Positions 1-7,821 of a stretch of DNA of 36,247 bases are shown here, piece after piece. The first letter of the stretch is position 1, and the number at the start of each line of letters is the position of its first letter. The notes under the pieces were generated by a model that was not told the DNA's origin, did no database searches, and worked only from the letters and a program-made list of their open reading frames with translations. Origin of the DNA: a virus; the IMG/VR virus record IMGVR_UViG_3300008259_000562, positions 1-36,247 of that record, one strand, 5' to 3'. Both the position numbers and the translations under genes were made by a program.

Positions 1-74
1 ACCAACGTGGATGCTTACACGCTTATCCCATTGCATCTGCTTAAACTCATCACTATTGAGCGTAACACTATCAT
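1..74. repeat. Left copy of imperfect terminal repeat
   Basis: Bases 1-74 align without gaps to 36174-36247 with 10 mismatches (about 86% identity). Both copies encode the same stretch of a glycosyltransferase. Six of the eight codon differences are synonymous, so these look like two diverged alleles or paralogs and not like sequencing error or an exact direct terminal repeat. Confidence 0.85.
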
Positions 75-192
75 CACTATCAACTGATAGTATCATAACC
101 CAATTAAGTACGGCGTTATCAACTACCGACTTGTACGCCTTGTACATTTTAGCGGGTCGGGAACGGCTTGTTAGCTTGTAAAGTATTACCAT
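1..192 (-). CDS. Glycosyltransferase, N-terminal part (runs off the window)
   Basis: The ATG at 192-190 overlaps the terL stop (ATGGTAA), so this gene is directly coupled to terminase. The visible 64 residues begin MVILYKLTSR and contain a GT-A-like acidic patch (ILSVDSDDS) at about residues 35-43. The last 24 residues match the start of the partial gene at the right end of the window (DEFKQMQWDKRVSIHVGT). If the genome is circular, the two fragments make one protein of about 218 aa. If not, they are tandem paralogs. The glycosyltransferase assignment rests mainly on the right-hand fragment. The sugar donor and acceptor cannot be read from the sequence. Confidence 0.7.
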   Translation of the reverse strand, partial: MVILYKLTSRSRPAKMYKAYKSVVDNAVLNWVMILSVDSDDSVTLNSDEFKQMQWDKRVSIHVG

Positions 193-1370
193 TCTGAACG
201 GGGTTTAAATACGAATTTAGGCGCATCATGATGGTTGAATATAGCATACCTCATTGCATCCATTCCGTCATCATTCGCCTTAACTGGTTCTTCAATGATA
301 TTATCCTCTTTATCTTTCTTCCACTTGTAGGACTGTATCTCACGAATAAGATTAGTGCTATTGTGTGTCAAAGATAGGGGAAACGACTTAACTTTCACAA
401 TACCCGCCCAAACATCCTTTGAAGCTGCTTTAACACCCCTAAACCCACTACGGTATATTTCCTCTATTGATTTAGGTTCGGCGGCATCTGCCCATATTGT
501 TGCATTGCCGATGTTCAATGTCTGCATCTTGCGTACTAATTCAGTTAGTGTTAGATTTGACTGATAAATCAATTCTTCAACATAGTGCGCTCCCTCGTAG
601 TATTCAACCCTTACCAATGCGGCGGGGTGATTATATCCAAAGTCTAAGCCGTAAAACTGTTCGCCCTTACCAGGTAGTTGCGTAATAGTATTCCATTTTG
701 TGTATATAAGTTCCTTTGCTGCCCCTCTTTGCCCTAGACCGTACACTTTCCACATAAAGTCGTCAGGTAGGTCTTTAAACGCCTCTATTGCGTTTATTTG
801 GCTATCCGTTAGGTTTGTGCGGTTGTTTAGGTAGGTGGAATGTATTCGCTTGTTCTTAGGGTTATCGGCTACGGTATAAACCCATGACACGAAGTCGGCG
901 GGGTTCCAGTCAAGGAATATCTGCCCCGTTGTACGCATTGCTAATTGGTCAAACAATGCTTTTGTAAGTAGGTTGGCCTCGTTTATGAAAAGTATATCAC
1001 GCCCTGGTCCACGTGCTTTCCCTTCATCTTCAAGACCGAACAGTTCAATATAACTGCCATTCTTGAATGTGTAAATGAAATCGGAGTAGCTGAAGTTATT
1101 ATCATCCCATAATTCCAATTCGGTCATAATAACCTTGAAATCACGATATATACCCCGCTTTACGTGGGGTAATGAATGAGATACGCAAGATATACGCTTG
1201 TTAGGTTCGTTTACGGCTATCTGAACCAATAGCTGCATAACGGAGTATGATTTGCTTGAACGTGATCCGCCCTCATTGCAGATTATCGGCCAACCTTCGT
1301 TGTACGCTTTAAAGTTAGCATCGTAAACGGGTGTTACCTTAAGACTCTTTGATTGGCTCATTGCCTCCAT
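186..1370 (-). CDS. terL: Terminase large subunit
   Basis: This is the ATP-driven DNA packaging motor and headful or site-specific nuclease, which docks on the portal. The 394-aa protein has a Walker A-like GGSRSSKS at residues 34-41 and a Walker B ILFINE at 126-131. The RNase H-like nuclease acidic residues are visible in GLDFGYN (D243), WADAAEP (D295) and NDDGMDAMRY (D367-D371). The pattern fits the PBSX/Terminase_3 group. It overlaps the terS-like gene upstream by 32 nt. A second in-frame ATG (1361) lies right behind GGAGG and is a possible alternative start. Its stop overlaps the first glycosyltransferase gene, and not portal as is usual. Confidence 0.95.
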   Translation of the reverse strand: MEAMSQSKSLKVTPVYDANFKAYNEGWPIICNEGGSRSSKSYSVMQLLVQIAVNEPNKRISCVSHSLPHVKRGIYRDFKVIMTELELWDDNNFSYSDFIYTFKNGSYIELFGLEDEGKARGPGRDILFINEANLLTKALFDQLAMRTTGQIFLDWNPADFVSWVYTVADNPKNKRIHSTYLNNRTNLTDSQINAIEAFKDLPDDFMWKVYGLGQRGAAKELIYTKWNTITQLPGKGEQFYGLDFGYNHPAALVRVEYYEGAHYVEELIYQSNLTLTELVRKMQTLNIGNATIWADAAEPKSIEEIYRSGFRGVKAASKDVWAGIVKVKSFPLSLTHNSTNLIREIQSYKWKKDKEDNIIEEPVKANDDGMDAMRYAIFNHHDAPKFVFKPRSEW

Positions 1371-1671
1371 CTATTACATAGTTTATCTGTATAGGCACTA
1401 ATGCCCCAGAATGTTCAATCTTTTGGTTTGCTTTGCCGTATGCTCTATCCAATAGTAATTCTGCCGCTCTAACATCTCCTTTGGTAGCTTTTGCCCGTAA
1501 TGCCATAAGTATTGCTTTAGCTGCGCTTATGCCGTCTTTATCCTCGGCTAATACTTCTGCAAGTAGTTGCTTTAGTTCAGGTATGTCCTTTGATCTACCC
1601 TTTGGGTTTCCGCTTTGCCCCTTTACAAAAGGCTTTGCCCCTGGTGGTGTAACTCCTTTTTTAAATGGCAT
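1339..1671 (-). CDS. terS: DUF5681 protein, probable terminase small subunit
   Basis: This 110-aa protein carries the DUF5681 signature near the N-terminus (KGQSGNPKGR, residues 18-27), followed by a helical region (about 30-85). DUF5681 proteins are regularly found directly upstream of phage terL and are treated as small-terminase-like DNA-recognition subunits. The start ATG overlaps the end of the ParB-methyltransferase gene by 11 nt, and its own end overlaps terL, so the three genes are translationally linked. Sequence alone does not prove DNA binding. Position and family make the packaging role likely. Confidence 0.8.
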   Translation of the reverse strand: MPFKKGVTPPGAKPFVKGQSGNPKGRSKDIPELKQLLAEVLAEDKDGISAAKAILMALRAKATKGDVRAAELLLDRAYGKANQKIEHSGALVPIQINYVIDGGNEPIKES

Positions 1672-2851
1672 TTCCGTTCTTTTTAATTGTTATACTTGGA
1701 TCTAACTTTCTCATGCGGTCAATAATTACTTGGCAATATTTAGGGTCAAGTTCCATGCCAAAGCATTTGCGGTTAAGTTGGTGGGCTGCTACCATTGTAG
1801 TACCTGAACCCAAAAATATATCCACAATTATATTAGCATCTTTACAAAATTCATTAATCATTCTACTAATCAATTTAGATGGCTTCATTGATGGATGTTG
1901 TCTATTTCTTGCCTCGTTAGGATCATCTTTACTTAAAAATCCAAACCACTCAAAATCTAACACAAATCTTTTATGTTTATTTAAAGACCAACATAATTCA
2001 AAACAATTGCCTATACCTCTTTGTTGTGCTTCGCTACTTCTTTTATTCCAAACAAGCCAACTTCCATCTTTGCCATAATTAGGCAATAAATCAACAAAAT
2101 AATCTGCTCCCCATACAAATATTTCTTTTGTTTTAGGGAATGAAGCAAATATTGTATTTATTAATTCAGGTGTAAAATCTTCATTATCACCTATAATTTT
2201 ATCATACTTGTTACCTGTCTTATTACCTTTAAAACCAATAGAATTTTCACTTCCTTTAATTTTTGAATAATCAGTATCTAAAAACATTCCATAAGGCGGG
2301 TCGGTAAACACCATATCAGCCTTTTGCCCATCCATTAACCTTGCAACCGCATCACTATCCGTACTATCCCCACAAAGCAACCTATGCTCTCCAATTTCAA
2401 ACAAATCGCCTAATACTATATCCGTTTCAATTTGATCGGGTATTTCATAATCATCCTCCTCTGCTTCGGCTTCTACCTTAAACTCCTTTGGTATATCCAA
2501 CCCCCAATCTTCTAACTTCTGCACATCCCAATCGGATTGCAACTCATCCCAATTCCATTCTCCAAATCCTACGTTATCCTTAATTAAGAACTGCGCCTTT
2601 TGTTCTTCTGTCCAATCGTCTGCTATTATTACTGGCAATTCCTTTAACCCTATTTCTTTTGCCGCTTTAAGGCGCATGTTGCCGCCTAATACAACAAGTT
2701 TACCATCTGTATCGGTAAAGCAAACCAACGGCCGCTTTTCAAGCATTTCAGGAAAGTCCTTTAACGATTGAACCAACTTAGTAAACTTATCGTCTTTTAT
2801 TACCCTTGGGTTTTTCGGGTTGCTTTTTATTTCTGCAATGTTTCTGTTCAT
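1661..2851 (-). CDS. ParB-like domain fused to DNA adenine/cytosine-N4 methyltransferase
   Basis: The 396-aa protein has an N-terminal ParB/Srx-like domain (residues about 1-100, with GGNMRLKA at about 56-63) and a C-terminal amino-methyltransferase. That part carries catalytic TDPPYG (about 183-188) and the SAM-binding loop IFLGSGTT near residue 345, the beta-class order (catalytic motif first). Such fusions are common in phages and usually methylate phage DNA against host restriction. The ParB part may set DNA specificity. The listed start ATG (2851) is preferred over an in-frame TTG nine bases upstream because a perfect Bacteroidota promoter ends 6 nt before it. The gene begins beside an iteron-like array. 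No partner restriction enzyme is visible. Confidence 0.9.
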   Translation of the reverse strand: MNRNIAEIKSNPKNPRVIKDDKFTKLVQSLKDFPEMLEKRPLVCFTDTDGKLVVLGGNMRLKAAKEIGLKELPVIIADDWTEEQKAQFLIKDNVGFGEWNWDELQSDWDVQKLEDWGLDIPKEFKVEAEAEEDDYEIPDQIETDIVLGDLFEIGEHRLLCGDSTDSDAVARLMDGQKADMVFTDPPYGMFLDTDYSKIKGSENSIGFKGNKTGNKYDKIIGDNEDFTPELINTIFASFPKTKEIFVWGADYFVDLLPNYGKDGSWLVWNKRSSEAQQRGIGNCFELCWSLNKHKRFVLDFEWFGFLSKDDPNEARNRQHPSMKPSKLISRMINEFCKDANIIVDIFLGSGTTMVAAHQLNRKCFGMELDPKYCQVIIDRMRKLDPSITIKKNGNAI

Positions 2852-2857
2852 ATAGTC

Positions 2858-2888
2858 CAAAGTTAAGCCAAATTATCAAATCGGCAAA
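2858..2888 (-). promoter_or_regulatory. Bacteroidota-type promoter for the ParB-methyltransferase/terminase operon
   Basis: On the minus strand there is a -33 TTTG (2888-2885), a 19-nt spacer and a -7 box TAACTTTG (2865-2858), matching TTTG-N17-23-TAnnTTTG. The ATG follows only 6 nt after the box, so the mRNA may be leaderless. Confidence 0.7.
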
Positions 2889-2905
2889 GGGTAAAATACC
2901 GGTTT

Positions 2906-3102
2906 GGTAATAGGTAATAGGTAATACTCTGTATAAAGTATAGGTATATATATATTATCTAGTATTATTATGGTTTTTACTATTACCTTATTACCTTGCG
3001 TTTAATCGTTTGATTATTAATTAGTTAAGAGGTAATAAAATGGTAATAGCTTATTACCAAAAAAGGCATAAAAAAACGCTTTGGTTATTACCAAAACGCT
3101 TT
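2906..3102. repeat. GGTAATA iteron-like cluster, candidate replication origin or control region
   Basis: Nine perfect GGTAATA heptamers occur in this AT-rich gap between helicase and ParB-methyltransferase. Plus-strand copies start at 2906, 2913 and 2920 (three in perfect tandem), 3031 and 3042. Complementary copies (TATTACC) start at 2981, 2989, 3052 and 3086. A direct repeat AAAACGCTTT lies at 3073-3082 and 3093-3102. Clustering beside replication genes suggests an origin or an operator. That is inference. Confidence 0.6.
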
Positions 3103-3110
3103 CTTTATTA

Positions 3111-4445
3111 CTAAACTTTCTTATAATGCTTATCATCAGCTTTAATAATATACTTACCCTTATACTTTTGCCTAAATGTTATTAGGAAGTATTTATTAGA
3201 GCATTTCAACTGTACGCATATATCAGCCGCATCCTTAGCGGTAAACTTATCCGGCAATGCATTAAATAGTTCCAACTGCTTACCCTCAAGGTCTGTTTGA
3301 GTGCTATTGTTTATTTCAGTTAGCAATTGTACGGCTTGATTCTTAAAGTAATAAAATACCTTTTCGGCGTTTTGTACATCAACCACATCAATAACCGGTG
3401 CTTTATGGTTTCTAATAATTGAGCATATTAATGTGATTCGGCTATAATAAGCAAACATTTTACCTAAATAACCAATTAACAGTTCGCTAACATCTCCCTC
3501 CCTTCTATTCTTAATTATTACATTGCTTTCTGCTGTTATCCGGTTTCTTATTGTATTAAATAATACTTTTGCTTCGTCTGTGAATTTTACCCATCTTGGA
3601 TTACCTTCTACATAATAAACCCCAATACTAAACAAATGCTCTATCAATGACTGCCAGTAAACGCAAACCCTACTTTTTTGGCTAAAGACATCTCTATTCT
3701 CATTTAGTTCTACATAATCGGATGATACAAATAAAAACCTATTGAGTAAGCCGGATTCAACTGCTTGTTTATTAAACATCTCGTTTATTCGCTTTGACTG
3801 CATACCGGTTAAAACGCTAATAGCCGGATTAGTTACCCTAGTCTCTAATGTTGGGTCTTTGCGAAGATCATCTATTGTCTTACCGTTCCAAACATTATTC
3901 CAAAAGTCTACCGAATTATTATCCTTAGCGTATGAACCGCCCTGGTATAACTTCTTACCCTCGTCAAAGTAAACCCCGAAACCGGCGTGGTTGGTAGATG
4001 CGTATTTGGTAATGGCTTCCAATGTTGCTCCGGATGCAGAACGAATAATACGAACCGGTCTTGGTTCTGTATAAACGGTATTGTTCGCTTTGGCTCTCAT
4101 TCTTTCTACTTCCCAATCTTTCTCTTTGGTAATATATTCCTTATACAACCTATCCGCTAAAGGCTCTATAATATCCCCGAATACTAAATCGTATGCCTTT
4201 GTCTTGCCGATTGAAGAAGGGCCAACCATCATACAGTATAGTATAGATTTCATTTCCCCATTTAATTCAGTTGTGTGCATATTGCCTGACAATGATGCAA
4301 CCGCCCATAAAGCAGATAAGGCAATATAATCAACCGGCAAAGAATATTCTTTAGCAAGGTCTTGAAAAGATTGCGCTACAATAGGTTCAAAGATCTCTAA
4401 AGGGAATGAATTGTTTTGCTTTTGTAATTTTAAATCAATAATCAT
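3111..4445 (-). CDS. DUF3987 family replicative helicase/ATPase
   Basis: This 444-aa P-loop protein has a Walker A GPSSIGKT near residue 75 and a Walker B-like VYFDEG near residue 160. The overall pattern is that of DUF3987, found with primases in Bacteroidota phages and integrative elements. It starts one base after the stop of the VirE_N primase gene, so the two are a translationally linked pair that probably act together as primase-helicase at the phage fork. The region downstream of its stop is the iteron-like cluster. No other replicative helicase or DNA polymerase was recognised in the window, so the phage probably relies on the host polymerase. Confidence 0.8.
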   Translation of the reverse strand: MIIDLKLQKQNNSFPLEIFEPIVAQSFQDLAKEYSLPVDYIALSALWAVASLSGNMHTTELNGEMKSILYCMMVGPSSIGKTKAYDLVFGDIIEPLADRLYKEYITKEKDWEVERMRAKANNTVYTEPRPVRIIRSASGATLEAITKYASTNHAGFGVYFDEGKKLYQGGSYAKDNNSVDFWNNVWNGKTIDDLRKDPTLETRVTNPAISVLTGMQSKRINEMFNKQAVESGLLNRFLFVSSDYVELNENRDVFSQKSRVCVYWQSLIEHLFSIGVYYVEGNPRWVKFTDEAKVLFNTIRNRITAESNVIIKNRREGDVSELLIGYLGKMFAYYSRITLICSIIRNHKAPVIDVVDVQNAEKVFYYFKNQAVQLLTEINNSTQTDLEGKQLELFNALPDKFTAKDAADICVQLKCSNKYFLITFRQKYKGKYIIKADDKHYKKV

Positions 4446-4446
4446 G

Positions 4447-5643
4447 TTACCAGTTTAAAGGGAATGAATAATCTTTGTCTACCCATACTCTTTGCCCATT
4501 GCAAGAATCAAGTAAACAATTTGGTTTAATAATATCTTTTATTTCTTGTATCGTAAATCTGTTTGGGGCATCTAAGATAGTCCAAGTATAGTTAGGAGCG
4601 GCAATGTGCATAAAAAAAGCCAATAACTTACTATCAACAGTATAAGTTCCATCAGTACCGGCGTATGTATCTTTACCATAATCATCTATATGATGCTTTA
4701 ATAATTCCTTTTTTACATACTTTAACAACCATTTAAGAATCTTAAAAGAGTACTCCGGCTTAGGTAGTTGTTTTGTAGCGTGTTGAGCCTTGTATGAACG
4801 GTAAACTAAAGTTACCGGCTTTATTAAATCGGATTGCGTAATATGTGTTTTGTTGGCAAATTCATTTATAACAAAACTTTTGCAAATATCTTCTTTCATC
4901 CCTACCAAATTACAATAAGCCGCTACCCTTAAAAGATAATGATGCTTATACCCATCTTGAAACTTACCCCATTCGTTAGCGTTTTCAATAGCGTGTTTAA
5001 ATGTCCGGATGCTATTTACATTATTTGATGGCTTGAATTGTATCTTAGGTTCTTCGTCTTGGTATTTATCATTTGGTAATGCTAATTCTGTTTCTTCATA
5101 AGACCTAATCTTTGCATCCGGATCATAACTGCTAAATCTAACCCTTACATAGTCCTTACATTGAACATCAATAATAATGTTTAAGTAAGCTAATTCGTGC
5201 ATAATTGTATTAAACACTTGCATATGGTGAGCCGGTAATATCTTGAATATAACAGCTAAACCGTTTCCGGATGCGCTAATAAATGCAGCTACTATTGATT
5301 TTCCATTATTAAATAAATCATCCCTTAGCTTTCCCCAGTCCTCAATATGCGGGTTATTATGCCCGTCTATATCAATACACAACAAGCCGGTATGAGATAC
5401 TATGTTTTCAGTCTTACGCCAATCTTTGCAAATACTACTAACGGTAAAGCATGGTAATTGAGCGGCTTTAAATGTCCGCTTATATTCTTGGTCGGTTATT
5501 GACCTAAGCTTAGTAATAACTTCTAAATGTGTACCGTCTTTTATTTGCTGTATTTCTTCCTCTAATGTAGAATTGTAAGGTATGCAACCGGCTGTGCATT
5601 TACCTTCTTTATTAGTGTATGGTAAGTATGCGCTTATTTGCAT
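4447..5643 (-). CDS. VirE_N/BT4734-like primase
   Basis: The 398-aa protein matches the BT4734-like/VirE N-terminal arrangement. RSITDQEYKRTFKAAQLP lies near residue 45, a metal-binding-like LLCIDIDGHN (DxD) near 90, SGNGLAVIFK near 125 and RVRFSSYDP near 168. These are the positions expected for an archaeo-eukaryotic-type primase core. A helical region follows (about 210-300), then a C-terminal part I do not recognise (about 300-398). It overlaps the upstream nuclease gene by 10 nt and is followed after one base by the DUF3987 helicase. The likely role is initiating phage DNA synthesis. Confidence 0.75.
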   Translation of the reverse strand: MQISAYLPYTNKEGKCTAGCIPYNSTLEEEIQQIKDGTHLEVITKLRSITDQEYKRTFKAAQLPCFTVSSICKDWRKTENIVSHTGLLCIDIDGHNNPHIEDWGKLRDDLFNNGKSIVAAFISASGNGLAVIFKILPAHHMQVFNTIMHELAYLNIIIDVQCKDYVRVRFSSYDPDAKIRSYEETELALPNDKYQDEEPKIQFKPSNNVNSIRTFKHAIENANEWGKFQDGYKHHYLLRVAAYCNLVGMKEDICKSFVINEFANKTHITQSDLIKPVTLVYRSYKAQHATKQLPKPEYSFKILKWLLKYVKKELLKHHIDDYGKDTYAGTDGTYTVDSKLLAFFMHIAAPNYTWTILDAPNRFTIQEIKDIIKPNCLLDSCNGQRVWVDKDYSFPLNW

Positions 5644-6185
5644 TTGTTGTACTTTTCAATATTAAAAAAAGTAGGGTTTAACGAATCCCAAACTATGTAT
5701 GTATTAGCAACTAATCTAAATCTACCAATACCATTATAATCATAAAACTTTTGTAACTCTCCAAAACCATGCGCTTTAAATAAATAAGAATTTACGTTAT
5801 TATGCGCTCCGGCACTATATGGCTTTTCTACATTGTGTTTTGCTACTCTTTCTCCTTCATCTAAATACCATCCGCTTATTTGAGGTGCAATAAAAACTAA
5901 AGGGGTTTGGTTCATAAATATAAGCCTTGTATATTCTGATGCTTGTAAGCACCAATCGGCTATATTAGTTCCACGTTTTACACTAGTTTTCTTTAATTCA
6001 ATACCGATAGGATATTGCTTGTTTGTATCAGAATAGTGGTACATTAATAAATCAATCCGGCGTTTACCGCAAGATGATGTAACCTCTGATGAGATAAAAA
6101 AGTAATTAGCAAAATATTTGATTAATCTACCTTGTAGTTCTCTTTCAGGTAATGCTTCAAAATTAAATCTGTCTTGTAGTGCCAT
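5634..6185 (-). CDS. PD-(D/E)XK-like nuclease family protein
   Basis: This 183-aa protein has a nuclease-like core: an N-terminal helix with a conserved glutamate (PERELQGRLIKYF), then GKRRIDLLMYH and IGIELKKTS, giving the D...ExK spacing of PD-(D/E)XK enzymes (about residues 40-70). No specific family was recognised. It lies directly upstream of and overlaps the primase gene, which suggests a part in replication, recombination or end processing. The start at 6185 follows a TTAATATATGG context also seen before 11852 and 21022. The fold is inferred from motif spacing only. Confidence 0.55.
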   Translation of the reverse strand: MALQDRFNFEALPERELQGRLIKYFANYFFISSEVTSSCGKRRIDLLMYHYSDTNKQYPIGIELKKTSVKRGTNIADWCLQASEYTRLIFMNQTPLVFIAPQISGWYLDEGERVAKHNVEKPYSAGAHNNVNSYLFKAHGFGELQKFYDYNGIGRFRLVANTYIVWDSLNPTFFNIEKYNKCK

Positions 6186-6194
6186 ATATTAAAG

Positions 6195-6284
6195 AAGCCC
6201 CAACGATTGCGGCGAAGGGGCTTTGTCTAAATGTGGGGTTTAGACAATAGTTTCATAAATAATCCGCAATACTATTTATGAAAC
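6195..6284. promoter_or_regulatory. Three consecutive inverted repeats in an intergenic region
   Basis: Between the two nuclease genes lie three hairpin-forming repeats: AAGCCCC/GGGGCTT (6195-6201, 6217-6223), TTGTCTAAA/TTTAGACAA (6223-6231, 6239-6247) and GTTTCATAAATA/TATTTATGAAAC (6250-6261, 6273-6284). None has a clear poly-U tail on either strand. They could be attenuators, RNA-processing sites or operators. Confidence 0.6.
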
Positions 6285-6301
6285 GAGTATAAGCAAATAT
6301 A

Positions 6302-6673
6302 CTACAAACTCATTACATAATCAAACAACATAAAAAATTCTTCAGGGTTATGTACAATGCCGTAAATCGCACCGCTTTTCTTTATTGTTGCCTCGTAATC
6401 TTTTTGATCTTGTGACTGCTTATCTTTTATTTTTATCTCAATATAAACGGGAATAGGGAATTGATGTTTAGGGTTGTTTATATGCCCTTTTAAATCGCTT
6501 GAACCTTTTGCTCCCGTTCCTTTACGCCATTCTATACCTCCGTCTAAATGCTCTAGTTTTCCGCTAAATATATTAAACTTAGGTATTTTCTTTTTAACTG
6601 GAACTCCCATATTGTTGGTGCGTTCTAAGTGATGCCCTAGCCAATTACAGTAGTTGGTGCAAAATGTTTGCAT
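6302..6673 (-). CDS. VRR-NUC domain nuclease
   Basis: The 123-aa protein shows the VRR-NUC (PD-(D/E)XK superfamily) order: an ERTNN-MGV segment (about 17-24), GTGAKGSSDLKG with the catalytic Asp (about 51-62), PVYIEIKIKDKQS with the E-x-K pair (about 75-88), and a helix with a conserved Gln. Stand-alone phage VRR-NUC proteins are predicted structure-specific or Holliday-junction-type nucleases. The 6673 start is kept because the ERTN region before the second Met (6610) looks family-like. It overlaps the tiny gene upstream by 37 nt. Confidence 0.8.
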   Translation of the reverse strand: MQTFCTNYCNWLGHHLERTNNMGVPVKKKIPKFNIFSGKLEHLDGGIEWRKGTGAKGSSDLKGHINNPKHQFPIPVYIEIKIKDKQSQDQKDYEATIKKSGAIYGIVHNPEEFFMLFDYVMSL

Positions 6674-6798
6674 CCCGTTAGCTGTTTTAGTCTTAGGTAT
6701 AATATTTTAGTAAGGTACTTACGCCCTATCTTATCCGCCCTTACACGCCGTTGGATAACGCCGTTCTCGTAAAGTTCTATGTGTACTAGGTGTTGCAT
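6637..6798 (-). CDS. Small basic protein of unknown function (53 aa)
   Basis: This ORF was found by reading the gap between two genes. It starts with an ATG in TAATATG directly after the stop of the C5-MTase-like gene and ends inside the VRR-NUC gene. The protein (starts MQHLVHIELYENG) has a beta-like N-terminus and a very basic middle (RRVRADKIGRK). No family was recognised. The operon spacing is the main evidence that it is real. Confidence 0.5.
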   Translation of the reverse strand: MQHLVHIELYENGVIQRRVRADKIGRKYLTKILYLRLKQLTGCKHFAPTTVIG

Positions 6799-6799
6799 A

Positions 6800-7444
6800 T
6801 TAGAATAGTTGTGTTTTGTCTGTTAAATATAAGCTATTTAATATTTCTTTACATAATTCTTTTGGTATGATTGATCTATCATAGCTTCCTTTTCTTCCTT
6901 GAGTTCCAGTTTTACTACCTCTCGGTGCAGCTTCATGATGGCATTTTTTATTACCGTTAAAGCATTGCGGTTTTGGTTGCCATGTTAATGAGTTAGTCCA
7001 TATATCAGTAGGCTTTGCTCTATTATCCCCGTATCTGCAATACCAAACTGTATGTCGTTTAAATTCTTGCATAAATGGCATTTTGCGAAGCATCCCTCTG
7101 GGGTTTTCAATAAAGAATACTAATTCAGGATTAATCAATAACCATTTCTTTATTAAAGATATAAAATGCTTATTTACATTATCGCACTTACGAGCGTATG
7201 CCGTCTTAGGTTCAGTTTTGTTTCTATGATGACTTATAGCTGCAATAGTGTAAGTAGTGCAATCGGGAGAAGCCCATACCATATCAGGAATAAATGGAAT
7301 ATGATTAAGCGTTAATTCTTCAATATCAACTGTTAAATCAATACCGTTAAATATTGCCCAATCAACACTAAAAACATTCATTCCTAATGATTCAGCTTCT
7401 TTGCCTATACTTCTTGATCCTGCAAATAACTCTAGTACGTTCAT
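6800..7444 (-). CDS. C5-cytosine methyltransferase-like protein
   Basis: The 214-aa protein has a DNA C5-methyltransferase layout. Motif I-like LELFAGSRSIG is at residues 3-13, a catalytic-loop-like ASPDCTTYT near 60 takes the place of PPC, and motif VI-like FFIENPRGML is near 110. The C-terminal half is short with several Cys/His residues (about 155-175) and no full target-recognition domain was recognised. Phage proteins of this type are annotated as Dcm-like methyltransferases. The nucleophile Cys is present but the usual Pro before it is Asp, so activity or target may differ. The ATG overlaps the stop of the DnaA-like gene (ATGA). Confidence 0.65.
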   Translation of the reverse strand: MNVLELFAGSRSIGKEAESLGMNVFSVDWAIFNGIDLTVDIEELTLNHIPFIPDMVWASPDCTTYTIAAISHHRNKTEPKTAYARKCDNVNKHFISLIKKWLLINPELVFFIENPRGMLRKMPFMQEFKRHTVWYCRYGDNRAKPTDIWTNSLTWQPKPQCFNGNKKCHHEAAPRGSKTGTQGRKGSYDRSIIPKELCKEILNSLYLTDKTQLF

Positions 7445-7821
7445 ATCTCCGTGTCTTTAACGATTTGTAATGCTTTGTCGTACTTTGCCCGATAATATTC
7501 GCACGTTTGATATAGTGCTTTATGTTGTTTATAGTTGTGTATTACGGTTTGATGACTTTTCTTTAACATCATCTTGTATAATCTTTCGCAAGATATATCT
7601 GTATTTTCTCTCATTATCGCAATCAATGCGTGTGATGCGTTACCATGTTCTTGTGAACGTCTTTGCCCCTCCGCTATCGGTTCAGCGTTAAACGATTGCC
7701 TTACCGCATCCGCAGCAACTGTGAACAACGGGTCGTAGGTGTTGTAGCCCAGATGGATGGAGCGTGATAATTCCACGAACTGCGCTTTGATAAAAATATA
7801 TTCTTCTTCTATTGTCCGCAT
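7441..7821 (-). CDS. DnaA domain IV-like DNA-binding protein
   Basis: In this 126-aa protein the C-terminal half resembles the DnaA DNA-binding domain IV: a first helix ASHALIAIMRE, an intermediate TDISCERLYKMM, then the recognition-helix-type KKSHQTVIHNYKQH (DnaA has D/S-H-x-T-V here). The N-terminal 60 residues are helical and unrecognised, and there is no AAA+ domain. It may bind origin or regulatory sites in the phage or divert host DnaA sites. It overlaps both neighbouring genes, so it is part of the replication/recombination operon. The similarity was judged by eye. Confidence 0.55.
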   Translation of the reverse strand: MRTIEEEYIFIKAQFVELSRSIHLGYNTYDPLFTVAADAVRQSFNAEPIAEGQRRSQEHGNASHALIAIMRENTDISCERLYKMMLKKSHQTVIHNYKQHKALYQTCEYYRAKYDKALQIVKDTEI

